The translations under genes were made by a program, and so were the position numbers. The notes under the pieces were generated by a model. It did not search any database, had not been told where the DNA came from, and was given only the letters and a program-made list of their open reading frames with translations. Positions 35,854 through 46,900 of a stretch of DNA of 64,000 bases are shown here, piece by piece (position 1 is the stretch's first letter; each line of letters starts with the position of its first letter). The DNA comes from Dryomyza anilis (Eukaryota > Arthropoda > Insecta > Diptera > Dryomyzidae), in assembly GCA_951804985.1 (NCBI GenBank), contig OX638133.1, positions 10,684,501 to 10,748,500 on the forward strand, given 5' to 3'.

Positions 35854-36237
35854 ATACTATTTCAATAAACAGAAGAAATTGAAATTATTTAAAAAAAAAC
35901 GTACTTTATTAGAGAAAATGACAAAATACCCGTGAGGCTTATGATCTCCTTGGAAGCGGTAATAATCCGCATTTTTTAGTTTCGATAAAATAGGGTTATG
36001 TCTCAAAAATGTATGTCCTCACTTTCGGGGATTATGTCCGGTAAATATAAAGATTTAACGATCCAGTTCATTACGTTCTATTCTCTTCGTAATTTCCAAA
36101 GTACACTTTTTTTTGTTTCACGTAGTATTTTGAGGTCAAACTAGAAAAAAATCTCATTTCCGAAAAATCTTTATTGTAGAAAAAACGATTTGGGAAAGTT
36201 AGGTCACAAGGGTAAGATCGGTCACGTTGGACGGACT

Positions 36238-36996
36238 TTATAGTCGGTCGGGCCCGACTATGGAATACCCTACCCTTTGGTGGGGATATTAATGTGGGAT
36301 ATTTAATTGTATACCTTAATTTAAGTTATTAATTAAGCTGAACCCCCCCCCCCCACATTGGTATATTATTCACATATCAGAAATTTACTTTTTATATCCC
36401 CTTAATTTAAAAAAATAATATAAAAGTATAAAAAAAAAAACTAATAAAAAGAATTATAAAAATAAAAGTGGGAGGACCACGCCTATATTTAAGTTTTTTT
36501 AGGCTTATATTTCATAGATTTGATTTTAATAATTTACGGCTAAAAGTTCCTCTATGAAAACCCAGAAAATAATTTAAAAAAATATGGGCGGGTCACGCCC
36601 ATTTTATGACCACATATTTTTAGGAGAATTCCAACAATACGTTTTAAATTTTATAAATATATCTGGAATACTTTTCGAGTTATTAGTTCCTAAAGACTTA
36701 TATAAAAGTGACTTGTATGGGAGGTGGGCGTGTCCGTTGACCGATTTGGCTCATTTTCAAAGTCAGTTCCTACTTTTGGCTAAAACATGTTGAAACGAAA
36801 TTTCATCGCATTCTGAGAAGTATTTCTCAAGTTACTACGTTCTCGGACAGACAGACGGACATGGCTAAACACACTCGGGTAGTGATGCTGATCAAGAATA
36901 TATATACTTTTCTATACCGGCCACGCCTCCTAAGGGGCGTTACAATATATGCACAAACTTAATATACCCTGTACCTCATAGGTGTAGGGTATAAAT
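36238..36996 (-). repeat. Dispersed hairpin-ended repeat, divergent subfamily
   Basis: On the minus strand it begins ATACCCTACACC, carries TATATATTCTTGATCAGCAT and CATGTCCGTCTGTCTG, and ends GGGTAGGGTATTCC plus an ATAGTCGG/CCGACTAT hairpin (36239-36261). Ends and core match the other copies, but the interior differs, including GGCGTGACCCGCCC words and a 13-base C run (about 36343-36355). Confidence 0.75.
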
Positions 36997-37692
36997 ATGA
37001 ACATTGATACTTTTAGGTTAATTTTTTTTGGAAAGAAATTAATCTAAATCTTTATTGTTTTTCTGGAATCCAAGTGAATATAATTCGAGGCAAAATTAGT
37101 CTCAAATGTCCAAATACATTTTTAATATTATTTATAAAAATACACCGAATTCAAAACCAGAAAAAAAACATAGAAAACTATGAAATTCTTTGAAATCTGT
37201 AAGTAAAGAGCGGATGATTCCCATTTTTTGAATAATAAAGAGCTGTACAAGTATGTTTCTTACTAAAGTCTGTTCTGACAAAAAAAAACTGATCAAAGAA
37301 ATTTTTTTGAAAATACCTGTTAAAGTCCCGAATAAAGTCTGCTGTGTGTGTGTGATGTAGGGATGTTCATTTGAACAAATACCGATGTTCTGGCCAATAT
37401 AACACATCGACTGGTTACATCGATGTTTTCGATGCATCGAATGAAAAATTATTAGCTAAATAATTTAAATTTTTATGAAGATTTTATACGTTTTTATATG
37501 TCAAATAACCAGGGGTAGAAACCGGAACTAAAAAAGAACGTTTGGCAATCGTTCAGAAATTGTTCCGTTCCGGAACGAACGAAAAGCAAATGCAAAAGTT
37601 CCGAGCGCCAACGTTTCAGTCGGAACTTTTGCTCAAAAGTTCCGGCTCCCATCGAGAACTTTTGCATACAAAAACGTTTGAATCGTTCCTAT
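36997..37692. other. Non-coding DNA leading into the 59 bp repeat
   Basis: CATCGATGTTTTCGATGCATCG near 37420 and GGAAC-rich DNA from 37508. Confidence 0.5.
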
Positions 37693-38029
37693 CGCCATAG
37701 ACACACAACCTGGTGCGTCATTGCAACTTTTTCGGGTGAATCGCTTCCTGTGGGCCTAGATACACAATCTGGTGCGTCATTGGAACTTTTTCGGGTGAAT
37801 CGTTTCCTGTAGGCCTAGATAAGCATCCTGGTGCTTCATTGGAACTTTTTCGGGTGAATCACTTCCTGTGGGCCTAGATACGGATCCTGGTGCGTCATTG
37901 GAACTTTTTCGGGTAAATCGCTTCCTGTGGGCCTAGATACAGATCCTGGTGCGTCATTGGAACTTTTTCAGGTGAATCGCTTCCTGTGGGCCTAGATACG
38001 GATCCTGGTGCGTCATTGGAACTTTTTAG
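37693..38029 (+). repeat. 59 bp tandem repeat, six units
   Basis: TGGTGCGTCATTGGAACTTT recurs at exact 59 bp steps (37711, 37770, 37829, 37888, 37947, 38006), with GGTGAATCGCTTCCTGTGGG and CCTAGATAC in each unit. It is preceded (37508-37690) by DNA rich in GGAACTTTTG and CGTTCC words. Confidence 0.95.
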
Positions 38030-39263
38030 TGCCTAATGTGATGGGTTTTGATCTGAGTTTGGAGTGGATTTCAGTCTAAATGAGGTGTCCAAATAAGAAG
38101 GGACGTTTTAGCTTAAGAATGTTTGATGTATAGACCTAAAGTACCGATGAATGTAAATGAAAATATACCACTGAATGATTGTAAGAGTCTGATTAAAGTG
38201 AAAAATGGTATATTTAACGGAATAAATCTTTGCTTCTTTTTCTATTATTTGAATGCTTTATTATGTAATATAAAAATACAACAAAAAAAAATACAAAATA
38301 TATTTTTATCTACCAATTACGGTTTTTTTTTTTATGGAAATCTCAAAAACCTTAAAATCATTTTTTTAAATAAACAAAAATTAAACAAACAAACTACAAT
38401 TTTAAAGAAAATCGTAAAAACAATTGTCGCAAACGTTATATTTCACGATTCGAAAACTACAAATATACGCAGTGTACCTATTTTTTAAAAATGGAATATC
38501 ATTTCATTTGAGTTTGGAGTTATTGTGCAAAAAGACTAATGTTTTAATTTTAATATGAAATTTAAATTGAATAACTGTCGAGTACAAAAATAGAACCAGT
38601 TTCGAATTTTAAATATGCATTAATAACAGCTTATAGTATAACTCCCTCCAATAGATCTTAATATTGATGCTAAACATTAATATCGTGCCGTATCATTATG
38701 GCCCTGAGTTGTCAAGACAATTTACCATATAAAAATAAAACTACCAGTCACACATATTTATAACCCTCATAAAAGAAGTGGTTTTTCTATATAGAAAACC
38801 GGAAGAATTGCGTCATTTGACTTGGGAACAGCTTTAAACATATTGCCATAAGATTTAAGAGATCAGCCACAAGTTATATTTTCCACAACTGATAGTAGAT
38901 GCTGGCAAAAAAAACAAATTAAAATAAAATATATAACTGGTTTTGCATAAAAAGTGCTAAAGTGATCATGTGGGGGATACAAGCAAAATACAGCGTTTAA
39001 TATAAAATATTTTAGAACAAATTTTGAACAAAACTTTGAGTTAAATGTACTAAATTTTAAAGATTACCATTTGCAAATAATAATAATAATCAATAAATGC
39101 CATTTTGCTTTGATGAATTATTACAAAAATAATTATTTTAAACTTGAATGGAAAAAATAACACGTGTTGCAAATACTTGGAACGATATTATAAAAGCATC
39201 CGCATAGATACTCGTCGTATAGATTGATATAAGCGTCGTTTGAAAAATACCTACTGTAGATAC
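38030..39263. other. AT-rich DNA, no gene seen
   Basis: The 121-codon frame at 38123 starts at a TTG and is Lys/Asn/Phe low complexity. Confidence 0.5.
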
Positions 39264-39338
39264 TTGCGCGCCTACAAATTTCTGAGTAGCCGATAAAAAC
39301 AACAGATAAAATACTAAAAACCGCAGATGTTCTTCCAT
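39264..39338 (-). CDS. Possible signal-peptide first exon
   Basis: On the minus strand ATG at 39338 begins MEEHLRFLVFYLLFLSATQK, then FVGAQ, with the n-, h- and c-regions of a signal peptide and a plausible cleavage after Ala. GTATCT follows directly and could be a splice donor; another (GTAGGT) is nine bases on. No second exon was identified, and the open frame continues only to 39138. It may be the first exon of a secreted or receptor protein, or chance. Confidence 0.18.
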
Positions 39339-39527
39339 TAGAAAATTAAACAAAGCATTTTTGTGCGATGCTCCCACATACTATATACAAATATTACAAA
39401 TGAAAAATTTGTGCGGCTAATACGGACAGATGAAATGATGGAGTGTGGAATGTGGGGGCGATTTATATTGATTGTTTCTATATTGTTTGCACTATAAACC
39501 GGTTAATATCGTCAATATATTTACTAT

Positions 39528-39789
39528 ATATCGTCGTTGTAGAACGAAAAGTGTCACCAAATACATTTTCGAAATGTCAAATATTCATTTACAAAAATCT
39601 TTATATATCTGTCAGTTTTTAATCGATGATTTCAATTTTTATCATATGATAAGAAAATGTAAATCTATCAATTGATATTTCAACTTTAAAAATGCATCAG
39701 TTACTTTTTATAATTTTAATCAACAAACTCGAAATTTAAGTTTTTCATAAAAATGTATTTGGTGACTTTTCGTTCTACAACGACGATAT
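39528..39789 (-). mobile_element. MITE family 1, copy E (262 bp)
   Basis: Intact ATATCGTCGTTGTAGAAC / GTTCTACAACGACGATAT ends; inverted interior like copy C; same length as copy B. Confidence 0.88.
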
Positions 39790-39823
39790 TACCTATATTA
39801 CGTACCTCATAATTAAATTAAAA

Positions 39824-39970
39824 CATAATAAAGTAGTAAATATAATAAAGTAGTAAATATAATAAGGTAGTAAATATAATAAAGTAGTAAATATAATAAA
39901 GTAGTAAATATAATAAAGTAGTAAATATAATAAAGTAGTAAATATAATAAAGTAGTAAATATAATAAAGT
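39824..39970 (+). repeat. 17 bp tandem repeat (ATAATAAAGTAGTAAAT)
   Basis: About eight nearly identical units directly after MITE copy E. Confidence 0.95.
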
Positions 39971-40029
39971 ATATTTAGAAATAGGAATCATTTCAGCCCT
40001 TGTAGAAATGTATCGTATACAGGTAGACA

Positions 40030-40465
40030 TGATGATTACCTGAAAATGTTGGTCTCGTATTTTATTGGGTTATGGAAAGGAAAAAAACTTTCAGATAATG
40101 GGCCTAGAATTACTTCTACCAGGAATATTATGTTGAATCATGTTTAAATGTTATATCAGGTATGTAAACCAAAGTGAACGAATCACAGGTGGACCGATTG
40201 CTCCCATTTTCAATAACAGATATGGTAAGTTTTTCAGAATTCATAGTTTTGAGTTTCATTCATCTATATCTCTTTGTTTTTCAGTAATCGTGATTTTAAT
40301 GAACAGATATACAGGCAGACAGACAGACAGACAGAGTACGAAAATAAATACGGATAGAAGTATAGAAAAATGTGTTTAAAGGCATATAGACCAAAGTGAT
40401 GCTGATCAACAATATTCACTCTTTTCCGACCACGTCTCCTTATGGATCTGACAAAAAAAAAAACA
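40030..40465 (-). repeat. Decayed hairpin-ended repeat relic
   Basis: Minus-strand fragments of the same family: a TGTTGATCAGCATCACTT core, a GTCTGTCTGTCTGTC run (40317-40335) and a GACGTGGTCGG word. The ends are not recognisable. Confidence 0.5.
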
Positions 40466-41604
40466 ACTCAAAGTGAATAAAATCTAACATTTTTAGTACA
40501 TATTATAAAAACATATAGTACACAATTATTGTGCACTACTACTTTTGATATGTATTAAAAAAAATACCTTAATTAAACCACGCATTCTATCGTTTTTATT
40601 GACTAAATAAACTGTAAATTGCAAAAAGATTTATTATATAAATTCAGTTTTAATTAAATTAATTTGTATGCGCATTTTAATTCTTAAATTACTGGAATTT
40701 ATTGCAAACATTGTCAATGTTGCATTCTGCGTCTACAATAGAGGCACACCCCAAAAATGCAAATTTATGTTTATCTGTTAATTGGGTTAAAATCAGGGCT
40801 GGCACAGAACTGGATGTATTTTATGTTACAGCAATTTATAGAGTTTTTACTATGGGTAATTAGAATTTGTATACCGACGTTTCTTATGAAAACTAACACG
40901 TTTAAAGTTTTTGTATGAAGATGTACAAACAATTTTGAAACGAATTACTTTTCGTAAGGGATGTCGTTATACGATCCTGTTCTGAAAAATTACTCTCGAT
41001 CGGAATTCAATTATTTGACATTAAAAATCATATTTAATTTATATTAAAAATTTAAACTTAAACAAAAAAAAATATTTTGCATGAAATACATTTTTGTCGA
41101 ATTGAACAAAATAAAATTCTGGAACAGCAAAAGATATATTCAAGCAAATTGACTCTATTAGACGATTTCCAGCTCAATTTGGAATGTGTCAACTAAAACC
41201 TAAATAATTTGGGAATTAAATTAGAATTAATAAAAAAAAAACATTGGCGATAATCATAGACAATTTAAAGTCGACTTTAAATTTAAAAAATCAGCTTTTT
41301 GACTTTTATTCTATACAAAAGTTGTCAAAAAAGTCGAATCTAATTTTAAAGTTGACTTGCAAAGATTTTGTATATTCAACCCTACACTAATAAAACAGAA
41401 TGTTTATGATCATCTTGGTGCAATTATACGTTTTTAATGTAAGTGTTGTAGCGAGCATTCAAACATCTCATCGCAGAAAAATCTTAGTATTTTTAAAATA
41501 TGACATAAATATTCCTGAATTGCGGTGTTTCGCAGCAAAACTATTGGATAATTTTGCCAGTTGGCTAACATAAAAAGGCAAAGGTTTATGTGAGTACGCT
41601 CAAA
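40466..41604. other. AT-rich DNA with a short repeat shared with 6.2 kb
   Basis: ATCAGCT-TTTGAC-TTTTATTCTATAC near 41288 matches the sequence at about 6247, each followed by a TTGTCAAAA word. Otherwise nothing. Confidence 0.45.
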
Positions 41605-41867
41605 TCTATATATATAAAACTCTTGGTCCGTCTGTCAGTCTGTCGGTCTGTCTGTCTGTATGTCTGTTTGTTCTAGCATCACGTCTAAACTGCTGAACCG
41701 ATTTAACTGAAATTTTGCAGCAGGATACTTTGGAGTCCGGAGGGTGTCATAGGCTATATATGGGCGGGATTGGACAAAAGAGCGTGGGACTTCCCATACA
41801 ACCTAAGCTTTCAAAACGACATAACTCGACACCTACACAAGCTAAGAAGATGAAACAAAAAACTAAA

Positions 41868-42075
41868 ATTCACTACACCAAAACTCACCACACCAATACT
41901 CACCACACTAAAACTCACCACAATAAAACTCACCACACTAAAACTCACCACACTAAAAATTCACCACACTAAAACTCACCACACTAAAACTCACCACACC
42001 AAAACTCACCACACTAAAACACACCACACTAAAAATTCAACACACTAAAACTCACAACATTAAAACTAACTACAC
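41868..42075 (+). repeat. 15 bp minisatellite inside the Helitron
   Basis: Tandem CACCACACTAAAACT with variants, about 13-14 units. It reads as a Thr-His-His-Thr-Lys repeat in one frame; this is a by-product, not a gene. Confidence 0.85.
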
Positions 42076-42089
42076 TAAAACTTCTACTG

Positions 42090-42228
42090 GGAAAAACTCC
42101 ACGGGGAAGAATTCTACCGGGCAGAGTTCTACCGGGAAGAATTCAACGGTAAAACGTTCTATGAGAAAGAATTTTACGGCGAAGATTTCTACTGGGAAGA
42201 ATTCTACGGCGAAATATTCTACTGTCTA
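42090..42228 (+). repeat. ~18 bp minisatellite inside the Helitron
   Basis: Degenerate tandem GGGAAGAATTCTACCG-type units, several with GAATTC. It follows directly on the 15 bp array. Confidence 0.7.
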
Positions 42229-42529
42229 AATTGTCTTTGAGAAAAGTTGTTTTGGCGGAGAATTATTATTAGCGAAACACGGGCTCCTGATATAAAAAAT
42301 AATAATAATGTTTTTTTATATTAATAACATCGCTTTATATCTATGAATTCACAAAATCTTGGCACGAGTCGTGCACGGGTCCAGCTAGTTACTTTATAAA
42401 ATACGTCACCTCAAATATTAAAGTTCATGGTACAAATGAAAAAAATTCTGTAATCGAAATCTTCAGCATATTTTTAACCGCTACTTTTTTTCAAGTCGTT
42501 GTACAATTTTACAGACGAACGCTCAAATG

Positions 42530-42597
42530 CGTCTGTGGCTCAGATGGTTAGCCGAGTCGCTGTTTCGAATCATCACTGGTTCGATCCCCGCGGCTGG
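42530..42597 (+). repeat. tRNA-like A/B-box sequence, SINE head candidate
   Basis: TGGCTCAGATGGTTAGCC followed 34 bases later by TGGTTCGATCCCCG has the order and spacing of pol III A and B boxes. The ends do not pair as a tRNA acceptor stem, so it is not a functional tRNA. It differs from the three-copy SINE; it may be another SINE family or a tRNA relic. Confidence 0.45.
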
Positions 42598-42694
42598 AAA
42601 ATCAAAATAATTAATAGAAATTGTGTTAGTATTTGTCATGTCCGGGCAAACCAATCGATAATTTTACGATAGTGTTGATAGCCTCAAATTGACG

Positions 42695-42975
42695 TTTTCG
42701 ATAATCTACAATGATATGAAAACGATAGGGTTTTCGATAAATACGAACCTATCTAAAAGAGAAAACTCTGTTTTTATCGTTATAAATATGGAGATGATAT
42801 CGTAAATGGATTTATTTTCAATCAACACATTTTATTTGTTCAGAGAATTTTATTTTTTGACAAAAATTATAAAGAACACGTAATTAAAGTTTCAAATACT
42901 TTGAGTTTAGTATCTAAAATGTATTACTTATTATATCGAATCTAAAAATTATCGTCAAAGGGTTTGTACGGATGT
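42695..42975 (+). repeat. Dispersed repeat shared with 15715-16015
   Basis: Second copy of the ~300 bp TTTTCGATAATCTA repeat; it lies between the tRNA-like sequence and MITE family 2 copy 1. Confidence 0.6.
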
Positions 42976-43653
42976 TGGAAAAATGCTTGTTTCCAATACA
43001 ATCTAAGTAATTTTCAAGTAAAATTGATGTTAAGGGCTGTAATATTTATGGTAAACATATTTCTTTTCTTAGTATGGATACAGTAATAGTTCTTCAGATA
43101 TTTTAAACACATATTTCTTAATACATTAAACGAGAATAATTAATAATTGTACTTATAATATATGATTTATGCTAATTTTTAAATTAATTTTATAAATATA
43201 AAATTGAATTTGTCATCCTAATTATTAGTCATTTGCATAATAAAATTTAAAATTATACATTGAAATACTTATCATATGATGTATGTAAAATGCATCACCT
43301 TTATATTACATGGAAGTTGCATTGAGTCATCAACCATAATAGTTTAATCGTATTATTAGTCATAATATTTTACTCACTAGTTATGACGGCAATTTGTCAG
43401 AAATGTTAAAAATAAAGGTCTTAATATGTTAAATTTGCTGACATGAAATTAGTTTTATATGTAAATATATATAAAATCATATAATATTATTACGCATAGC
43501 TTAAATTTGGTTGTTTTAAAATAAGTTTTATAATGATAATTATAAATTTAAGTTCAATATTACATTCAAGTAAAGACCGAATCAAACTCGTTTGTGATCT
43601 ATGCCCCGACATTAAAAAAGAAATTATTAAAAAATAATATCTAAGGACAATAC

Positions 43654-43836
43654 TACACTCAGAAAAAATACTATAAAATCAATATTTTTTAACTATTAAA
43701 ATTAGTCAATAATTAAATACTACAAAATACTATTAAATTGTTTTTGTGTTTATATGAAATAAGTATTTTTTGTATACTATTGAATCAATAACAGTCCTAT
43801 TGATCAATTTTAATAGGATTTTTTTTTCTGAGTGTA
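43654..43836. mobile_element. MITE family 2, copy 1 (183 bp)
   Basis: Terminal inverted repeat TACACTCAGAAAAAA / TTTTTTCTGAGTGTA, with an interior of TACTATAAAAT-type words. Non-coding. Confidence 0.82.
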
Positions 43837-44315
43837 CATTTAGAGAAGGTACATTTTTTAAGCCTAAAATGCATTTTATTGTTACTTTATAAGATTGTAT
43901 AATGATTTAAATTTGTATGTCTTTTTATGGGGCTTATCGACATGTGTATTTTTATACCCTACACTAAGAGTGAAAGGGTATATTCAGTTTGGTACCGTTT
44001 GTAACACCCAGAAGAAAGCATCTCCGGTATGGAAAAGTCAATATATTCTTGATTAGCATGACCTCCTGAGTCGATTTAGCGATGTCCGTCTGTCTGTTGA
44101 AATTCCTACTACTTAAAAAATTGAAAAGTTAGATAAATGAAATTCATAACTTTAATTACTTATATACCTACGCGGTATGTGCGAATAAATTGGCGAGATC
44201 GGTCCATTGTGACCTGTGATCTGACCATTTATATTCAAATAACTCATATAAAATTTACATCTACAGATCACTTTTGCTGTATACGTGCTTAAGTAAACTT
44301 TTTTGGTCAAATGTA

Positions 44316-45979
44316 CAGCTGCGAAAAAAAAAATAGCACCACCCCCACGAGCAATGTTTTTAAAAGCCTCATATTTACATTTGTAAGTTTAAGAAAATTA
44401 TGAATAGGTTTTTAGAAGCAGAAGACTCTAAACTAACTAATAAAAGAAAAAAAAATCATAATTTTATTAACCGTTTTCCACAGGAACTTTAGAAAAAATT
44501 AAGAAAATTAGCGAAAAAAAAAATAGCACCACTTTTCAAATATGCACTTAAGATTATAAAAATGAGAAATAAATAATAACTTCATTACTTTAAATTAAAT
44601 TTTTATTAAATGTGAGATTGTTCTTATAATTTAATATTTAGTAGCGTTGCCTTTATTGGCAATAACGGCTTCGCATCGTCTTGGCATCGATTCAACCAAA
44701 TTCTGGCATCGTTTTAGAGGAATATTGCTCCAGGACTCCTGAATAACTTCCCAAAGTGATCCGCTGCTGGTTGGCTTAGAAGCAGCAACTGCCTTCTTTA
44801 CATCAGCCCATAAATTTTCGATGGGATTGAGGTCTGGTGACTGCGCAGGCCACTCCAAAACGTTGACCGCATTTTTTCCGAACCATTCCTTTGCTTTCTT
44901 ACTTGTGTGCTTGGGGTCATTATCCTGTTGGAAGACCCATACCAGCGGCATCTCATTTTGTGCATAGGGTAGCATCACCGTATCCAAAATATTTACGTAT
45001 ACATGTTGGTCCATTATGGTTTTTATCCAATATTTGGACCTACTCCATAATATGAAAAACAACCCCATACCATTACGCTGGATCCTCCATGTTTTATGGT
45101 TTTCGTCGTATATTTTGGGTTGTATTCTGAGTTTTGAGGACGCCTGACGTACGAACGAGAACCTTTACCACCAAACATCACAACTTTACTCTCATCTGTC
45201 CATAAAATATTCCTCCATTTTTGGGCTGGCCAATTTAGGTGGTTCTTTGCGAACTTCATGCGCTTGGCAATATGTTTTGTGGTCAAAAGAGGGACCTTTC
45301 TTGGGCTGCAGGCTTTTAAATTATGTGCTCTGAGACATGTCCGAACTGTTTGCACTGTCGCAGTTATATTAAGGTCCTTTTTTAGCTCAGTTGCAGCTTT
45401 GAAAGGATCCTTCTTGCTCTCGCGGATCAACCTATTGACGTGATGCTTGTCCAGGTCTCGTTTTCTTCCACGTGTTTCAGTCTTTTCTTCGAATTTTATT
45501 GCGTTACGGATCATTTTGTTGGAACACCCAACCAATCGACCAACTTCCCTATAAGATTTTCCATCCAATATCATTTTTTTTATTATTTCGCGCTTCTCCG
45601 CACTGCAGTGTTTTCCACGACCCATTTTATATATAATATTTGATTTATTTTACACGTAATGATCAAAATAATAAAGAACAATGTCAAATCTATAAAACGT
45701 GTGCTTTCGATCAAAACAAATCTGCGAAACATAACGGTTTCTTTAAAGAATGTGTAAGTGGTGCTACTTTTTTTTCCCCATTTTTTTGACATTTTCTATT
45801 CAAATTGCAAAAAAATAAATATCGATTATTATTCTAAGAGTGGCACTACTTTTTTCGTATAGGGTGAACACTAAGCAATATACTAAATATCAAAATTTGA
45901 AAAAATTCCAACACTAAATGTTTGTTTTTGAACTAATAAAAAAATTTTCATAGTGGTGCTATTATTTTTTTCCCAACTG
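44316..45979 (-). mobile_element. Tc1-like DNA transposon, nearly intact (1664 bp)
   Basis: Terminal inverted repeats begin CAGCTGCGAAAAAAAA on the left and (reverse) CAGTTGGGAAAAAAAT on the right, both followed within a few bases by ATAGCACCAC. TA dinucleotides flank both ends (44314-44315, 45980-45981), the Tc1/mariner target duplication. The TIR core recurs internally in the same orientation as the nearest end: once on the left (about 44509-44535) and twice on the right (about 45749-45780 and 45838-45862). This is an IR/DR-type arrangement of transposase binding sites. The element sits inside a dispersed repeat whose unoccupied sites are seen near 28340 and 59630. Confidence 0.93.
44631..45625 (-). 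pseudogene. Tc1-like transposase with a single frameshift
   Basis: The minus-strand reading starts at 45625 (MGRGKHCSAEKREII) and ends at 44631. Residues ~1-60 form a helix-turn-helix, then RGRKR and a second helical region. The DDE catalytic triad is present: D in WTDESK, D in QQDNDPKHTS, and E in NPIENLW, with 34 residues between the second D and the E, which is the DD34E spacing of Tc1. Around 45030-45050, after SYYGVGP, the frame shifts by one base and continues as YWIKTIMDQ. The combined length of about 340 residues matches the family. Only this one lesion was seen, so the copy is young but should not make full transposase unless the shift is an assembly error. Confidence 0.92.
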
Positions 45980-46395
45980 TATATTGATTTCATGCTCAAA
46001 TACATGGAAATAAGGTTTTCCCGCGAAACGACTTTTGGTTCCCAAAAAAAAATATATATATATCGATTTTCGGTACACCTACCAATTTGTAAATATGGGT
46101 ATCAAATGAATGGAAATTCTTCAGCGATTGAAAGTTTGTAGTTATTTTCAGGATTCGTATACCCTGGTGACCTATATACCACTTTTAATGGTAACCACAC
46201 ATATGTGTAGGGTATTTATAGTCGGCTTAGACCGACTATAACATTGATAATCCTAACTATCATAATAACACCGACTGTTAAATGTCCCTACTTTAAAAAT
46301 TCCCATGTGATCTAACCTTTCCAACTGGTTTTATTTAAAAATTAAATAAAAATAGATCTATAACATTATTATGATAACTGCATGACATTATTAAA

Positions 46396-46900
46396 TATGA
46401 GACAAGCCACACCACAAATTGTGCACACGTTTTTATTATCTGTCGAATATTTACATTTGATTTTGCATTTATAATTCCAAGGTATTTTTTGGAACATGCG
46501 CGCATATATTGTTAGTATATTTAGTTTTTTATGAATCTTTAAATGTATGTTCATTCCCCATATAGTTATTTTCGATATCGTTACGAGATTAATGCGAGTA
46601 AATGAAGAAATCACACAATATCGAACACGTTCTCGTAACGATATCGAGCATCAAATTGGTCCTATATGGCGTTCTGCCGGAATTGTCTCGATACGAACAA
46701 TTTTTCGATATCGAATCGGGATATTATTCATATAATATTTTTTAAGAAAATTGGTATATTTTGATAAAATTTTATAAAGTCTTAGACGAAATAGTTAAAT
46801 ATGAGACAAACTAAACTAAATCGGAATGAGTTAACCTTTTTCGCGTGCTTTTCATTTCGCGACGGAACATTTACATTGGTTTGCATGTTTATAATTCGTA
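46396..46900 (+). repeat. Direct repeats flanking a short hairpin
   Basis: AAATATGAGACAA plus CATTTATAATTC-type blocks occur at about 46396-46490 and 46800-46900. Between them TCGATATCGTTACGAG (46570) is inverted as CTCGTAACGATATCGA (about 46630-46645). Confidence 0.5.

Larger units (their letters stand above)
41605..42388 (+). mobile_element. Non-autonomous Helitron (784 bp)
   Basis: The 5' end is TCTATATATATAAAACTC, preceded by A. The 3' end is CTAG (42385-42388), followed by T, as expected for insertion between A and T. A hairpin GCAC-GAGTC-GTGC (42362-42374) lies 10 bases upstream of the CTAG, the Helitron 3' signature. Downstream of the 5' end is a GTCTGTC-rich stretch and a TGAACCGATTTAACTG block. 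There are no Rep/helicase coding sequences, so movement would need an autonomous relative. Two minisatellites fill much of the interior. Confidence 0.88.
43949..46331 (+). repeat. Dispersed hairpin-ended repeat, copy 2 (split by the Tc1 element)
   Basis: Starts TTTTATACCCTACACTAAG and has a TTCTTGATTAGCATGACC core, a GATGTCCGTCTGTC run, a right part ending GTGTAGGGTATTTATAG, an AGTCGG/CCGACT hairpin, and a tail to AACTGGTTTT. Without the Tc1 insertion it matches the copies at 27958 and 59208 throughout. No coding sequence of its own. Confidence 0.85.

Noticed and set aside
41715..41972. 85-codon frame with Thr-His-His-Thr-Lys repeats
   Set aside because: Produced by the 15 bp minisatellite inside the Helitron.
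42530..42597. Functional tRNA gene
   Set aside because: A and B boxes are present but the ends cannot form an acceptor stem.
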